A DNA stretch of 8,977 nt from Clostridia bacterium (GCA_017416885.1 JAFQAM010000161.1:1-8977), one strand, 5' to 3'; shown: positions 1-6,912, numbered from the stretch's first letter. Made by a program: numbers and translations. Notes: generated by a model not told the origin, from the letters alone.

Positions 1-1598
1 CCCATAAAGTTTCTTACATATTCGTGATATAAATAAGCATAAACAGGCACCACATCACCGTAAGGATAGTTAAGCTCAAATCTGTTATCACTCATAAGCA
101 AATTACCAATAAAAGCCTCAGAAGCAGCGCTCTCACATCCAAAAATTATGTCGGACGCTTTGTCATTCCATTCACCAAGAAAATCCTGCATATTAGCAGT
201 CATCCATTTTCCCGGCATAGGCGGATGATTATGCTCCCTTGCATAACACATATATTGACCGCCACCGTGATTTTGGTCAAGAATTTGCGCATAGTCAACA
301 CCGCTTTCAAATAAAGGCTTGTATGCTTCATTAAGTATCTCCCTGCCTCTTTTTGATGCAGGACAAATATCATAACCGTATCTTTGATATGGAGTACAGG
401 TTATACCAAGCTCAGGCTTGTTTTCAGGTGAATGACATACTCCCAAAAGAACATTTTCATTCTTTATTTTCTTTTCACAGTTATATGACTCAATCAGCGT
501 GCTTTGCTTAGTATATCCAAAGCCCGAGCAGTAAACACCGATTAAATCACCGTTCTTATGTAGCTCGTCTCTGAACTCATTGAATACATCGACTCCACCG
601 TAGGGCGGCCATACATAAGGAGGCGCCCAAGGTGCAGTTCCTTCCCAATGCATAAGCAGAGACATAATAGAGCATTTCGCCTTATTCTTAATCATATTTA
701 ATATCGGTAAAGCATTCCTATACGGAAATAGAGCATTCGGCTCCATTTTGTCCATATCGTGTATTCCTCTTACAGGATATGTAACAATCACGGGCATATC
801 CTTGTACCACTTAGGCAAGCTCTTATTTTCCTTAATCGTCTTTACTCTCTTAGGTAAATTGTTCTCAAACCAACCGCGGTAAATCTCAGCGGCTGATTGC
901 CATTTTCCTGTACAAGCTTCCCAAATAATAGGATAATCCAACTTGAAGCTCTCACCGAAATCAACGCCCGAGTATATTCTGATTTGCATAGCAATACTGT
1001 CATTATAACGGTAAAAATCAATGCCCTTAAATGCTCGGCTTTTATCGTGCGCGCCAATATATAAGCCAATATCATCAAATAGATAAGCTAAAAATTGTGA
1101 GCATACCATATTAGGAAAAATAAAGTGCGAACCCGACATTGGAAACTCAGGCTCATATCTTGGCATTAGCGTCTCGTCACTTAATAGCGTTCCTTCATTG
1201 TAAGGAAATAGAATTTTTCCGCCCCGTTCATCATTTTGTATCAGCCTTGGCATACATACCTTAGGAAACTCAATCCACTCAATAGCATACTCACTCCGTA
1301 CCTTGCTAACCTCAATCCCCCAAGAAATATTGTTACCACCATTTACACTAACCTTAATGAAAATTTCCCCAAGAGTGTCGCTAAAATACTTGTATTCAAT
1401 TATATCACCATAATAGCCAACATACTCAGCATCCGTAGAGCTAACAAGATAAGTCCTTGCATCAGTATCACGAAGCCTGATTACAAAAATAGGACATTTA
1501 TCCACACATACCTCACGGTTTTTGATTTTCAGCGATGAAATAATACCGCTATTAGTATCAATAACTAAATTTATATTCTTACATTCAATTCTTTTCAT
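1..1598 (-). CDS. DUF6259-type glycoside-hydrolase-like protein (C-terminus cut by the window edge)
   Basis: I read this frame by hand: it is open without a stop for 532 codons from ATG at 1598 down to the left edge, with AAGGAG at 1610-1605 seven bases before the start. The product begins MKRIECKNINLVID. It has no signal peptide or membrane segment, so it is probably cytoplasmic. The first ~230 residues read as a beta-sandwich-like region rich in aromatic strands. A TIM-barrel-like part follows, starting near LPKWYKDMP (W264), with LMHWEGTAPWAPP (around 318), ILDQNHGGGQY (D441) and GCESAASEAF (E489, E494). Acidic residues in these last motifs are candidate catalytic groups. The style matches the DUF6259 family of putative glycoside hydrolases found in gut Firmicutes. 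The family call is from memory, and the substrate is unknown. The gene is divergent from the LuxR gene and has its own promoter. It could instead belong to another alpha-galactosidase-like clan. Confidence 0.78.
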   Translation of the reverse strand, partial: MKRIECKNINLVIDTNSGIISSLKIKNREVCVDKCPIFVIRLRDTDARTYLVSSTDAEYVGYYGDIIEYKYFSDTLGEIFIKVSVNGGNNISWGIEVSKVRSEYAIEWIEFPKVCMPRLIQNDERGGKILFPYNEGTLLSDETLMPRYEPEFPMSGSHFIFPNMVCSQFLAYLFDDIGLYIGAHDKSRAFKGIDFYRYNDSIAMQIRIYSGVDFGESFKLDYPIIWEACTGKWQSAAEIYRGWFENNLPKRVKTIKENKSLPKWYKDMPVIVTYPVRGIHDMDKMEPNALFPYRNALPILNMIKNKAKCSIMSLLMHWEGTAPWAPPYVWPPYGGVDVFNEFRDELHKNGDLIGVYCSGFGYTKQSTLIESYNCEKKIKNENVLLGVCHSPENKPELGITCTPYQRYGYDICPASKRGREILNEAYKPLFESGVDYAQILDQNHGGGQYMCYAREHNHPPMPGKWMTANMQDFLGEWNDKASDIIFGCESAASEAFIGNLLMSDNRFELNYPYGDVVPVYAYLYHEYVRNFM

Positions 1599-1625
1599 AA
1601 TTTACTCCTTAAAGGTTATGTCTTA

Positions 1626-1654
1626 ATTATACACTAAAAGAAATCCATATTCAA
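1626..1654 (-). promoter_or_regulatory. Predicted sigma-A promoter of the DUF6259 gene
   Basis: Read on the minus strand, TTGAAT (1654-1649) is followed after exactly 17 bases by a perfect TATAAT (1631-1626). The predicted start of transcription lies near 1619, about 20 bases before the ATG at 1598, leaving just room for the AAGGAG site. This is a consensus-like housekeeping promoter; no operator is obvious within it. Confidence 0.6.
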
Positions 1655-1692
1655 TATAATCCATTAAATTTAAGTCAAATGTATTTATCAAC

Positions 1693-1725
1693 AATGATTT
1701 TATTTATAAATAATGATTTTATTTA
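1693..1725. repeat. 14-bp direct repeat upstream of the LuxR promoter
   Basis: AATGATTTTATTTA occurs at 1693-1706 and again at 1712-1725, 19 bp apart start to start. The second copy ends just upstream of the -35 element at 1732. It lies between two divergent promoters, so it could be a regulator site. It is very AT-rich, so it could also be an UP-element-like tract or chance. Confidence 0.5.
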
Positions 1726-1731
1726 ATTGAC

Positions 1732-1760
1732 TTGATTTATTTGTTTTTGTATGATATAAT
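1732..1760 (+). promoter_or_regulatory. Predicted promoter of the 7TM-LuxR gene
   Basis: TTGATT (1732-1737) and a perfect TATAAT (1755-1760) are separated by 17 bases, with an extended -10 TG at 1752-1753. The upstream DNA is nearly pure A/T. An alternative -35, TTGACT at 1727-1732, would need a 22-base spacer and is unlikely. Transcription should start near 1767, giving a leader of about 30 bases that carries AAAGGAGG at 1783-1790. Confidence 0.7.
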
Positions 1761-1797
1761 AAACAAAATGTGAACAAATTATAAAGGAGGTGAGTGT

Positions 1798-2757
1798 ATG
1801 CCATATGCTTACGGTGGAATATTTATTCTTTCTTTAATACTACTACCGCTGTATTTTATGTTTGTGCGTAAAAAGCAAGATGAAAAGTGGCTCTTTATAC
1901 TGTTCTTATGCGTATCAGTTGTAAACCTTGGCTATCTGTTAATTTCAGTGTCCAAAACAGTTGAATTTGCATTATTCGCAAACAAAATTGCATATTTAGG
2001 TCAAGTCTTTGTACCTCTGTGTATGCTTATGCTCATTACTAAGCTTTGTGGCTTTAAGTTCAAAAAATGGATACCTGTGTCGCTAATTTCCTTAGCAACC
2101 TTGATTTTTGCACTTATATGTACAACAGGCTACCTTGATTGGTATTATAAAAGTGTATCACTCGGCTTTGAGGCAGGCGGAGCATATCTTATTAAGGAAT
2201 ACGGCTTCTTGCATCCTACTTACCTTATATATGTTCTTGCATACTTTGTAGCATTATTTGTAATCATCGGCATTTCCCTAAAAAAGAATAAGGGAGCTAG
2301 ACAAAAGCTTGCCGGCTTAATGCTCGTTATTGTTCTTGGCAACATTGTTATGTGGATAATTGAAAAAATCATCATTTGGCATTTCGAGCTCCTTGCAGTA
2401 TCCTACCTTATGAGCGAATTTGCAATTTTCTTTGTATATTTTCTCTTACAGGACTATATACATGTAAATGATGTTCCAAAAATAACCGCAATTGATTCAC
2501 ATCAGTTAGGTGTTGATATTGCCACTATGCCAATGGATATAAAAATCGGCAAGGTTCTTTTGAATGTCAAGGAGGGCGAGCCTCTTTCATCAAGAGAAAG
2601 AGAAATCCTTGAAATGATGCTACAAAATAAAAGGCGTAAGGAAATCGCACTTGATTTACATTTGTCTGAAAACACGGTAAAAACCTATACAAGAACGCTA
2701 TATTCCAAAATCGGTGTCACCTGCCGTGAGGAGCTTTACGCATTACTATTACAATAG
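1798..2757 (+). CDS. Membrane-bound one-component regulator: 7TM sensor domain fused to LuxR-type HTH
   Basis: The 319-aa product has seven hydrophobic segments at about 5-23, 31-50, 62-81, 91-110, 141-161, 171-190 and 200-219. The layout resembles the N-terminal 7TM domain of some histidine kinases. The longest loop (about 111-140, with WYYKSV and an EYGFLHP stretch) is probably extracytoplasmic. A linker leads to a LuxR/GerE helix-turn-helix at about 263-317, with the hallmark LSSREREIL, a KEIALDLHLSENTVKTY recognition region and KIGVTCREEL. There is no receiver, kinase or autoinducer-binding domain, so the signal must reach the HTH directly from the membrane domain. ATG 1798 follows AAAGGAGG with 7-base spacing. 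The gene has its own promoter and terminator. The next operon begins with operator-like repeats, so it is the likely target. The domain calls are strong; ligand and target are inferred. Confidence 0.88.
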   Translation: MPYAYGGIFILSLILLPLYFMFVRKKQDEKWLFILFLCVSVVNLGYLLISVSKTVEFALFANKIAYLGQVFVPLCMLMLITKLCGFKFKKWIPVSLISLATLIFALICTTGYLDWYYKSVSLGFEAGGAYLIKEYGFLHPTYLIYVLAYFVALFVIIGISLKKNKGARQKLAGLMLVIVLGNIVMWIIEKIIIWHFELLAVSYLMSEFAIFFVYFLLQDYIHVNDVPKITAIDSHQLGVDIATMPMDIKIGKVLLNVKEGEPLSSREREILEMMLQNKRRKEIALDLHLSENTVKTYTRTLYSKIGVTCREELYALLLQ

Positions 2758-2762
2758 GATAC

Positions 2763-2798
2763 AAAAAATACAACGGACCTGCTCCGTTGTATTTTTTT
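2763..2798 (+). terminator. Intrinsic terminator after the LuxR gene
   Basis: ATACAACGGA (2768-2777) pairs with TCCGTTGTAT (2783-2792) around a CCTGC loop (2778-2782). The stem continues as A/U pairs between the run of A before it and the seven-T tract at 2792-2798. It starts 6 bases after the TAG stop. The A-tract on the left means it could also work weakly on the minus strand, but no gene there needs it. Confidence 0.92.
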
Positions 2799-2867
2799 GC
2801 TTTTATCCACACATTCCCAAGGATTTTATAAGCTTTAACCTTACTTTTTACATTTAAATTTTAAAAA

Positions 2868-2925
2868 TCACCCTTTTTTCACCCCTGAAATCACGCAATT
2901 TCACCCCTCAAGGGTGTATATACAC
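2868..2925. promoter_or_regulatory. Candidate operator: phased TCACCC half-sites plus dyad and palindrome
   Basis: TCACCC occurs at 2868-2873, 2879-2884 and 2901-2906, with a degenerate TCACGC at 2891-2896. Start-to-start spacing is 11, 12 and 10 bases, about one DNA helical turn. Two of these lie in a longer direct repeat, TTTCACCCCT, at 2877-2886 and 2899-2908. The last CACCC forms a dyad with GGGTG (2902-2916, centre 2909), and GTGTATATACAC (2914-2925) is a perfect palindrome. The array sits just upstream of a promoter with a poor -35, as expected for a bound activator. The upstream 7TM-LuxR protein is the obvious candidate, but that link is inference. Confidence 0.55.
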
Positions 2926-2946
2926 ATGATTATATTATGATAAAAT
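2919..2946 (+). promoter_or_regulatory. Predicted activator-dependent promoter of the surface-protein operon
   Basis: The best match is TATACA (2919-2924), 16 bases, then TAAAAT (2941-2946) with an extended -10 TG at 2938-2939. The -35 is weak and overlaps the 12-bp palindrome. Transcription would start near 2953, which puts the CACCC/GGGTG dyad centre at about -44. Another -10, TATATT at 2931-2936, is possible, so the exact start is uncertain. Confidence 0.45.
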
Positions 2947-2985
2947 AGAGTCACGATAGAACAACAATTGCCGAAATATTAAAAT

Positions 2986-2992
2986 GGAGGTG
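2986..2992 (+). promoter_or_regulatory. Ribosome binding site that decides the start of the 141-aa gene
   Basis: GGAGGTG lies 6 bases before ATG 2999. The in-frame upstream ATG at 2984 overlaps this site and has no ribosome site of its own, so 2999 is the better start. Confidence 0.75.
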
Positions 2993-2998
2993 GTGAAA

Positions 2999-3424
2999 AT
3001 GACAGAGAAGCTAATTCTGTTCGGCAAGTTTGAATTTCCAAGAGTAAACGGTCTTGAATATCTTTTCGATGAGCAAGAACCTATTACCGACTATCTTTTT
3101 GTCAACGAGCCCAATGACGGATTTTCAATGTATTTTGAAAAGGATTTTCCCGTTTTCACTGTGCCCGATGATAAAAATCGGGAATACTGTCTGTTTGAAA
3201 TGAAAAGGCCTAACAGAATAATCAAATTTTTCTGTCCCGAAAAAAGAAAAAATCTTGATTCGGCGGTATGGTACTTCTATATGGAAATCCTTGATGAGAA
3301 AGGAAACATGTATTCCTTACCCGGACAGGTAAGAGTTGGCATTGATGGAGCTTGCATTTTACAGGCAAGCAGCAAACCAAAGTTCATTGAGGTGCTTGAG
3401 CAGGTCAAATTAGTAACCGCTTAA
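2999..3424 (+). CDS. Uncharacterised 141-aa protein, first gene of the operon
   Basis: I do not recognise a family. The product starts MTEKLILFGKFEFPR from ATG 2999; starting at 2984 would add only MEVVK and would place the Shine-Dalgarno site inside the gene. It has no signal peptide, membrane segment or obvious catalytic motif, so it is probably a soluble cytoplasmic protein. The middle is rich in Phe, Tyr and acidic residues (DYLFVNEPNDGFSMYFEKDF, about 31-50) and alternates hydrophobic and charged residues as in a mainly beta fold. The last ~15 residues (PKFIEVLEQVKLVT) look helical. It is the gene nearest the putative operator and is followed after 29 bases by the surface-protein gene, so the two are very likely co-transcribed. 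A regulatory, chaperone-like or sensing role is possible but unsupported. Confidence 0.82.
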   Translation: MTEKLILFGKFEFPRVNGLEYLFDEQEPITDYLFVNEPNDGFSMYFEKDFPVFTVPDDKNREYCLFEMKRPNRIIKFFCPEKRKNLDSAVWYFYMEILDEKGNMYSLPGQVRVGIDGACILQASSKPKFIEVLEQVKLVTA

Positions 3425-3453
3425 ACATCTAAAATATTTTAAGGAGAAGCAAA

Positions 3454-6345
3454 ATGAAAAACAATCTTAAAAAGCGTAGCCTATACACTTTAATCGTTAT
3501 GATTATGGTAATAGCGCTTGCATCAATTTTATCATTTACAGTATTAGCAGATGACTTACACAAAATTAACGAAATCGAATTAGAAATCCTTCCACCAATA
3601 GCAGGCAACGCCCCTGACCGCTCATTCTCTTCAATAGAGTTAGGACATCCTGACTATAAGGTAGTAAGTGTCAATTGGTATAAGGATGATAAGCTAACAA
3701 TCGATGACCGTCTCGGTATAGGCTCAAATGAAAATGTATTTGTCGGTGGTCACTCATATACAGTAAAAATCGACTTAGCGCTTAAGAACACCAAATTAAC
3801 AGAATGGGATAAGCTTGATGGCGAAAATAAATACGCAAACATTAACGCAAAAATTAACGGTCAAAAAGCGACAGTTGAGGATTGCTATCCATCAGCTAAT
3901 TGGGATAGACTTTGCGTTGTATATAAATTTGAATACATTCCTCTTGGCAAGGTATATGCGCCGGTAGCATTTGTTAATACACCGGTTGCAGGTGAAAAGC
4001 AAGACTTAACAGTAAAAACAGGCAATGAATCAGTTATGTATGTAGCAAAAAACAGCGGTCTTGCTTGGTATGTTAACGATAATAAATCAAACGACCTCGG
4101 CGAAGGCTGGAGATATATGCAGTCAACAGACACCTATGAAGCAGGTAAATATTATAGAGTAGTTATTCCAATCCAAACACAAGAGGGCTTTGTATTTGAT
4201 CAAAGCAAAATATTTACACTTGACGAAAATGAATATATTAATGGCTACATTAACGGCAAGCAAGCAAGCTTCCGCTTTGAAAACGACCAAAGAGTAGAGG
4301 CAGTATTTGATATTAAATGTCAAGCCAAGGAAATAAACTCCGTAGTTTTCCGTGACATTTTAGCGCCGGCAGTTGGTCAACATCCAAATTACAATATTTC
4401 AATCGATATGGATAACCAATATTCACAGTTCATTGATGAAAATTACACATCAAGCGAGTACGGCTTTGTAAACGGCTTGCAGTGGAGAGACACATCAGGC
4501 ATCTTAAATAGTGACTCTGTATTTGAAGCAGGCGGAATTTACACATTAAGTTTCGCGATCAAGGCAAACTCCGATTACATATTTAACGAATGGCTTGAAG
4601 CCAGCTCCAATATCGGTTATGCAAGTGCAATGGTTGATTTACTTGACCCATCATTTGCATTTATAGATGTTCAATTCGCACCGTGTGGCGGAGGCGCAAT
4701 AACAGAAGTACATATAGGCGGCATTACAAAGCCTGTAACAGGCGCAACCCCTGACTTTGATATCACATCAGGCGAAGGCTATGAGCTCTTTGGTAATGTT
4801 AGATGGTACGATATGGTTGACGATGAAACCGCAGTAGAGTTAGACGCAAATTCAAGGTTCCAATACGGTCATAAATACGGCGTTATGGTTGACCTTAAAG
4901 TAAGCGAGGGCTTCACATTTGTTGACTACCGTAATATCAAGGGCTTTATCAATGGCAAAGAGGCTACACATGTTGATAGATTATTTGCAGACGATAGAGA
5001 AAGCCAATATGTAACAATCGGCATTATTTATGATTGTGAAAAAGCAACAATTTTAAATCAAGAAATCTCAGTAGAAATTCCGTTAGAGGGAAGCAAGCTT
5101 CCAACACAAGTAACTGTAAATGGCGACATTGTTGAGATTGTAGGTTTTATGTGGCTAAACGAAGAGGGCACAGCATATAACCTTAATGACTACATCGTTG
5201 AGGAAGGAAAGCTATTCACCTTTAATATAGTTCTTTCAGCTAAGGAAGGCTACAAATTTGACCTTGAAAAAACAAAGGTTACAATTAACGGCGAAAGCTC
5301 ATATATCAATTTAGGAACAGAGGATGCCATTTCCGTAGTTATCAGTATTATTGCAAATAACTTACCTATGTACTCAATCAGCTTCGCACCGGGCGAAGGC
5401 GCAGGCAGTATGGACGGACTGATAGTTAAAGATACAAAGGTAGAGCTTCCTGTATGTGAATTTAATGCTCCTGACGGAAAGAAATTCTCACACTGGGAGG
5501 ATGCTAACGGAACAAAATATCTTGGCGAAATTCAATTAACAGCGGAGAGCCTTGAATTAACAGCAATTTATGTTGAGGATTCAGCAGAGCATACACACAT
5601 CTACGGCGATTTCTTTAATGAAAAGGATGCAACTCAACACTGGAAGAAGTGCTTGGATGAAGATTGTCCTGATCTTGCAACAGGCGTAACCGAGCAAGGA
5701 AACCACAATTACGATAACGATTGCGATATCATCTGTAACGATTGCGGATATGAAAGAAGCGTAAATAATGCAGGAAACCCACTCCACTTTTACGAAACAG
5801 AATGCTCACCTGTATGTCCAAACTGCGGTCTTGAAAGAGAGGTAACACATACACCGGGCGAAAAAGCAACATGTCAAAGTGCTCAAAGCTGTACAGTGTG
5901 CGGTACAGTGATTGTAGAAAAGGGAGAGCATGTTCCCGGCGAGGAGCCAACCTGTGGCGCGCCGCAAAAATGTACATTGTGTGACGAAATTCTTGCAGAA
6001 GCAACAGGCAACCATACAGCGGGCGCAGGCGCAACCTGTACAGAAGCGCAAAAGTGTACAGTATGCGGCATAGAATTATCCCCGGCGCTTGGCCACTCCT
6101 TCGGCGTTGAATATCTGAATGACGAAAACGGTCACTATAAGCTTTGCGCTTGCGGTGAAAAGAGCGAGGTAGGCACACACGCAGATAGCGACGGCGACAA
6201 GAAATGTGACACCTGTGGCTATAATATGAGTAAGGGATTATCCACAGGCGCAATAATCGGTATCGTTATCGGTGTAACAGTAGTATTATGTGCAGGCGCA
6301 TTTGCAATTTGGTTCGTGCTCAAAAAGAAAAAAGCACAGAAATAA
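3454..6345 (+). CDS. Large secreted, membrane-anchored surface protein with Ig-like repeats and Cys/His-rich region
   Basis: The 963-aa product has a signal peptide (basic KKR start, hydrophobic core, predicted cleavage VLA|DD after residue 32). Five diverged repeats follow, marked by a tryptophan (W75, W205, W344, W451, W567). Most share a G-x2-Y/F strand motif and an ING turn (134, 266, 499, 611; missing in repeat 3), suggesting Ig-like beta domains. Residues about 639-710 resemble an InlB B-repeat/Flg_new module (SISFAPGEGAG, HWEDANGTKY). Residues 712-925 hold 21 cysteines, including six CxxC pairs, with three tandem H-x7-C-x5-C-x2-C units starting at H799, H826 and H854. One C-terminal helix (about 933-956) ends in KKKKAQK, so the protein stays anchored with its bulk outside. 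There is no LPXTG motif. AAGGAG at 3441-3446 supports the ATG. It is probably an adhesin or ligand-binding surface protein; no enzymatic domain is visible. Confidence 0.9.
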   Translation: MKNNLKKRSLYTLIVMIMVIALASILSFTVLADDLHKINEIELEILPPIAGNAPDRSFSSIELGHPDYKVVSVNWYKDDKLTIDDRLGIGSNENVFVGGHSYTVKIDLALKNTKLTEWDKLDGENKYANINAKINGQKATVEDCYPSANWDRLCVVYKFEYIPLGKVYAPVAFVNTPVAGEKQDLTVKTGNESVMYVAKNSGLAWYVNDNKSNDLGEGWRYMQSTDTYEAGKYYRVVIPIQTQEGFVFDQSKIFTLDENEYINGYINGKQASFRFENDQRVEAVFDIKCQAKEINSVVFRDILAPAVGQHPNYNISIDMDNQYSQFIDENYTSSEYGFVNGLQWRDTSGILNSDSVFEAGGIYTLSFAIKANSDYIFNEWLEASSNIGYASAMVDLLDPSFAFIDVQFAPCGGGAITEVHIGGITKPVTGATPDFDITSGEGYELFGNVRWYDMVDDETAVELDANSRFQYGHKYGVMVDLKVSEGFTFVDYRNIKGFINGKEATHVDRLFADDRESQYVTIGIIYDCEKATILNQEISVEIPLEGSKLPTQVTVNGDIVEIVGFMWLNEEGTAYNLNDYIVEEGKLFTFNIVLSAKEGYKFDLEKTKVTINGESSYINLGTEDAISVVISIIANNLPMYSISFAPGEGAGSMDGLIVKDTKVELPVCEFNAPDGKKFSHWEDANGTKYLGEIQLTAESLELTAIYVEDSAEHTHIYGDFFNEKDATQHWKKCLDEDCPDLATGVTEQGNHNYDNDCDIICNDCGYERSVNNAGNPLHFYETECSPVCPNCGLEREVTHTPGEKATCQSAQSCTVCGTVIVEKGEHVPGEEPTCGAPQKCTLCDEILAEATGNHTAGAGATCTEAQKCTVCGIELSPALGHSFGVEYLNDENGHYKLCACGEKSEVGTHADSDGDKKCDTCGYNMSKGLSTGAIIGIVIGVTVVLCAGAFAIWFVLKKKKAQK
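5848..6093 (+). repeat. Three tandem 27-28-codon Cys/His repeats in the surface protein
   Basis: Units begin at H799, H826 and H854, and a further His at 881 opens a related but different module. Each unit has exactly H-x7-C-x5-C-x2-C. The first and third also share much of their DNA, for example TGTACAGT followed by TGCGG, which points to recent internal duplication. The spacing suits a small metal-binding knuckle. Confidence 0.75.
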
Positions 6346-6363
6346 AAGAAGGAGAGAAAAGCA

Positions 6364-6900
6364 ATGTGTCTTTTGAAAACCCATAGAAAATGGAAAAAGC
6401 GTCGCCGTGAAAGAATTTACGAAGGCCCTCACATTGATGGCGGCACTCAAATAAGCAAGGACGAAGGCGCGCCAAAGGAAATAAAATCAAATGTAATTAT
6501 AGATTTTTCTTGCATTGCTTCTACTCTTACATTAATCGATGAAGAATTAAATTTACCAAGAGGCGTTTATAGCTTTACCGCAAAGAGAGAGAATGACGGA
6601 GCCCACTGCACGGTATCGTGCAGTGTAGGCACCGAATCAGGTAAAAACCAAGAAGAGAAGCGTCCGCTATCGGTACTTGACCAAATAGACAATCTATTAA
6701 AAAAATACAATGTAGCAAAGCAAAACGGTATTTACTATAAGGTAAGCGGCTTGCCAAACTTTTATGGCTTAAAAATAGATGTAACCTACGATTCAGGCGA
6801 AAATCTTTATTGCTACAACAATCAAGACTTAATTTTTTCAAACGATTTTATTAAGGAGCTATTCCAAATTTTTGGCGTAAGCTCAAAAAACAGTATTTAA
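6364..6900 (+). CDS. Uncharacterised 178-aa protein with basic N-terminus
   Basis: I do not recognise a family. ATG 6364 follows AAGGAGA (6349-6355) and lies 18 bases after the surface-protein stop, so the genes are probably co-transcribed. The first ~20 residues are strongly basic (KTHRKWKKRRRER) without a hydrophobic core, so this is not a signal peptide; it could bind nucleic acid or the inner face of the membrane. Residues about 43-92 look like a beta-rich segment (NVIIDFSCIASTLTL, LPRGVYSFTAK). A helix-like stretch follows (SVLDQIDNLLKKYNV, about 102-116), then a second beta region (GIYYKVSGLPNFYGLKIDV) and a C-terminal helix (FIKELFQIF). A strong 9-bp inverted repeat lies inside the coding sequence at 6604-6625. 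Confidence 0.82.
   Translation: MCLLKTHRKWKKRRRERIYEGPHIDGGTQISKDEGAPKEIKSNVIIDFSCIASTLTLIDEELNLPRGVYSFTAKRENDGAHCTVSCSVGTESGKNQEEKRPLSVLDQIDNLLKKYNVAKQNGIYYKVSGLPNFYGLKIDVTYDSGENLYCYNNQDLIFSNDFIKELFQIFGVSSKNSI
6604..6625. repeat. Strong inverted repeat inside the 178-aa gene
   Basis: CACTGCACG (6604-6612) and CGTGCAGTG (6617-6625) are perfect complements around a GTAT loop. GCC (6601-6603) and GGC (6628-6630) can extend the stem past a two-base TA bulge. The transcript would form a stable GC-rich hairpin. No T-tract follows, so it is not an intrinsic terminator. Confidence 0.8.
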
Positions 6901-6912
6901 AGGAGCAACCCA

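Noticed and set aside
842..1078. A short minus-strand open frame
   Set aside because: It is in a different frame from the continuous DUF6259 reading frame, which has no stop from 1598 to the edge and a good ribosome site.
1236..1538. A 100-codon open frame on the plus strand
   Set aside because: It lies fully antisense to the DUF6259 gene, has no ribosome site, and reads as a low-complexity Asn/Ile/Thr string.
2984..2998. Upstream ATG as start of the 141-aa gene
   Set aside because: This ATG overlaps the GGAGGTG site that serves ATG 2999 and has no ribosome site of its own.
5848..6093. Tandem repeats as a CRISPR array
   Set aside because: The repeats are in frame inside a coding sequence, diverge at third positions and encode a conserved Cys/His pattern.
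5729..6253. A 174-codon minus-strand open frame
   Set aside because: It is the antisense of the repeated Cys/His region, where repeated codons keep the opposite frame open; it is Arg-rich, with no ribosome site or promoter.
6230..6345. LPXTG-type sortase anchor at the end of the surface protein
   Set aside because: No LPXTG-like motif precedes the hydrophobic segment; the end is a plain membrane helix with a lysine-rich tail.
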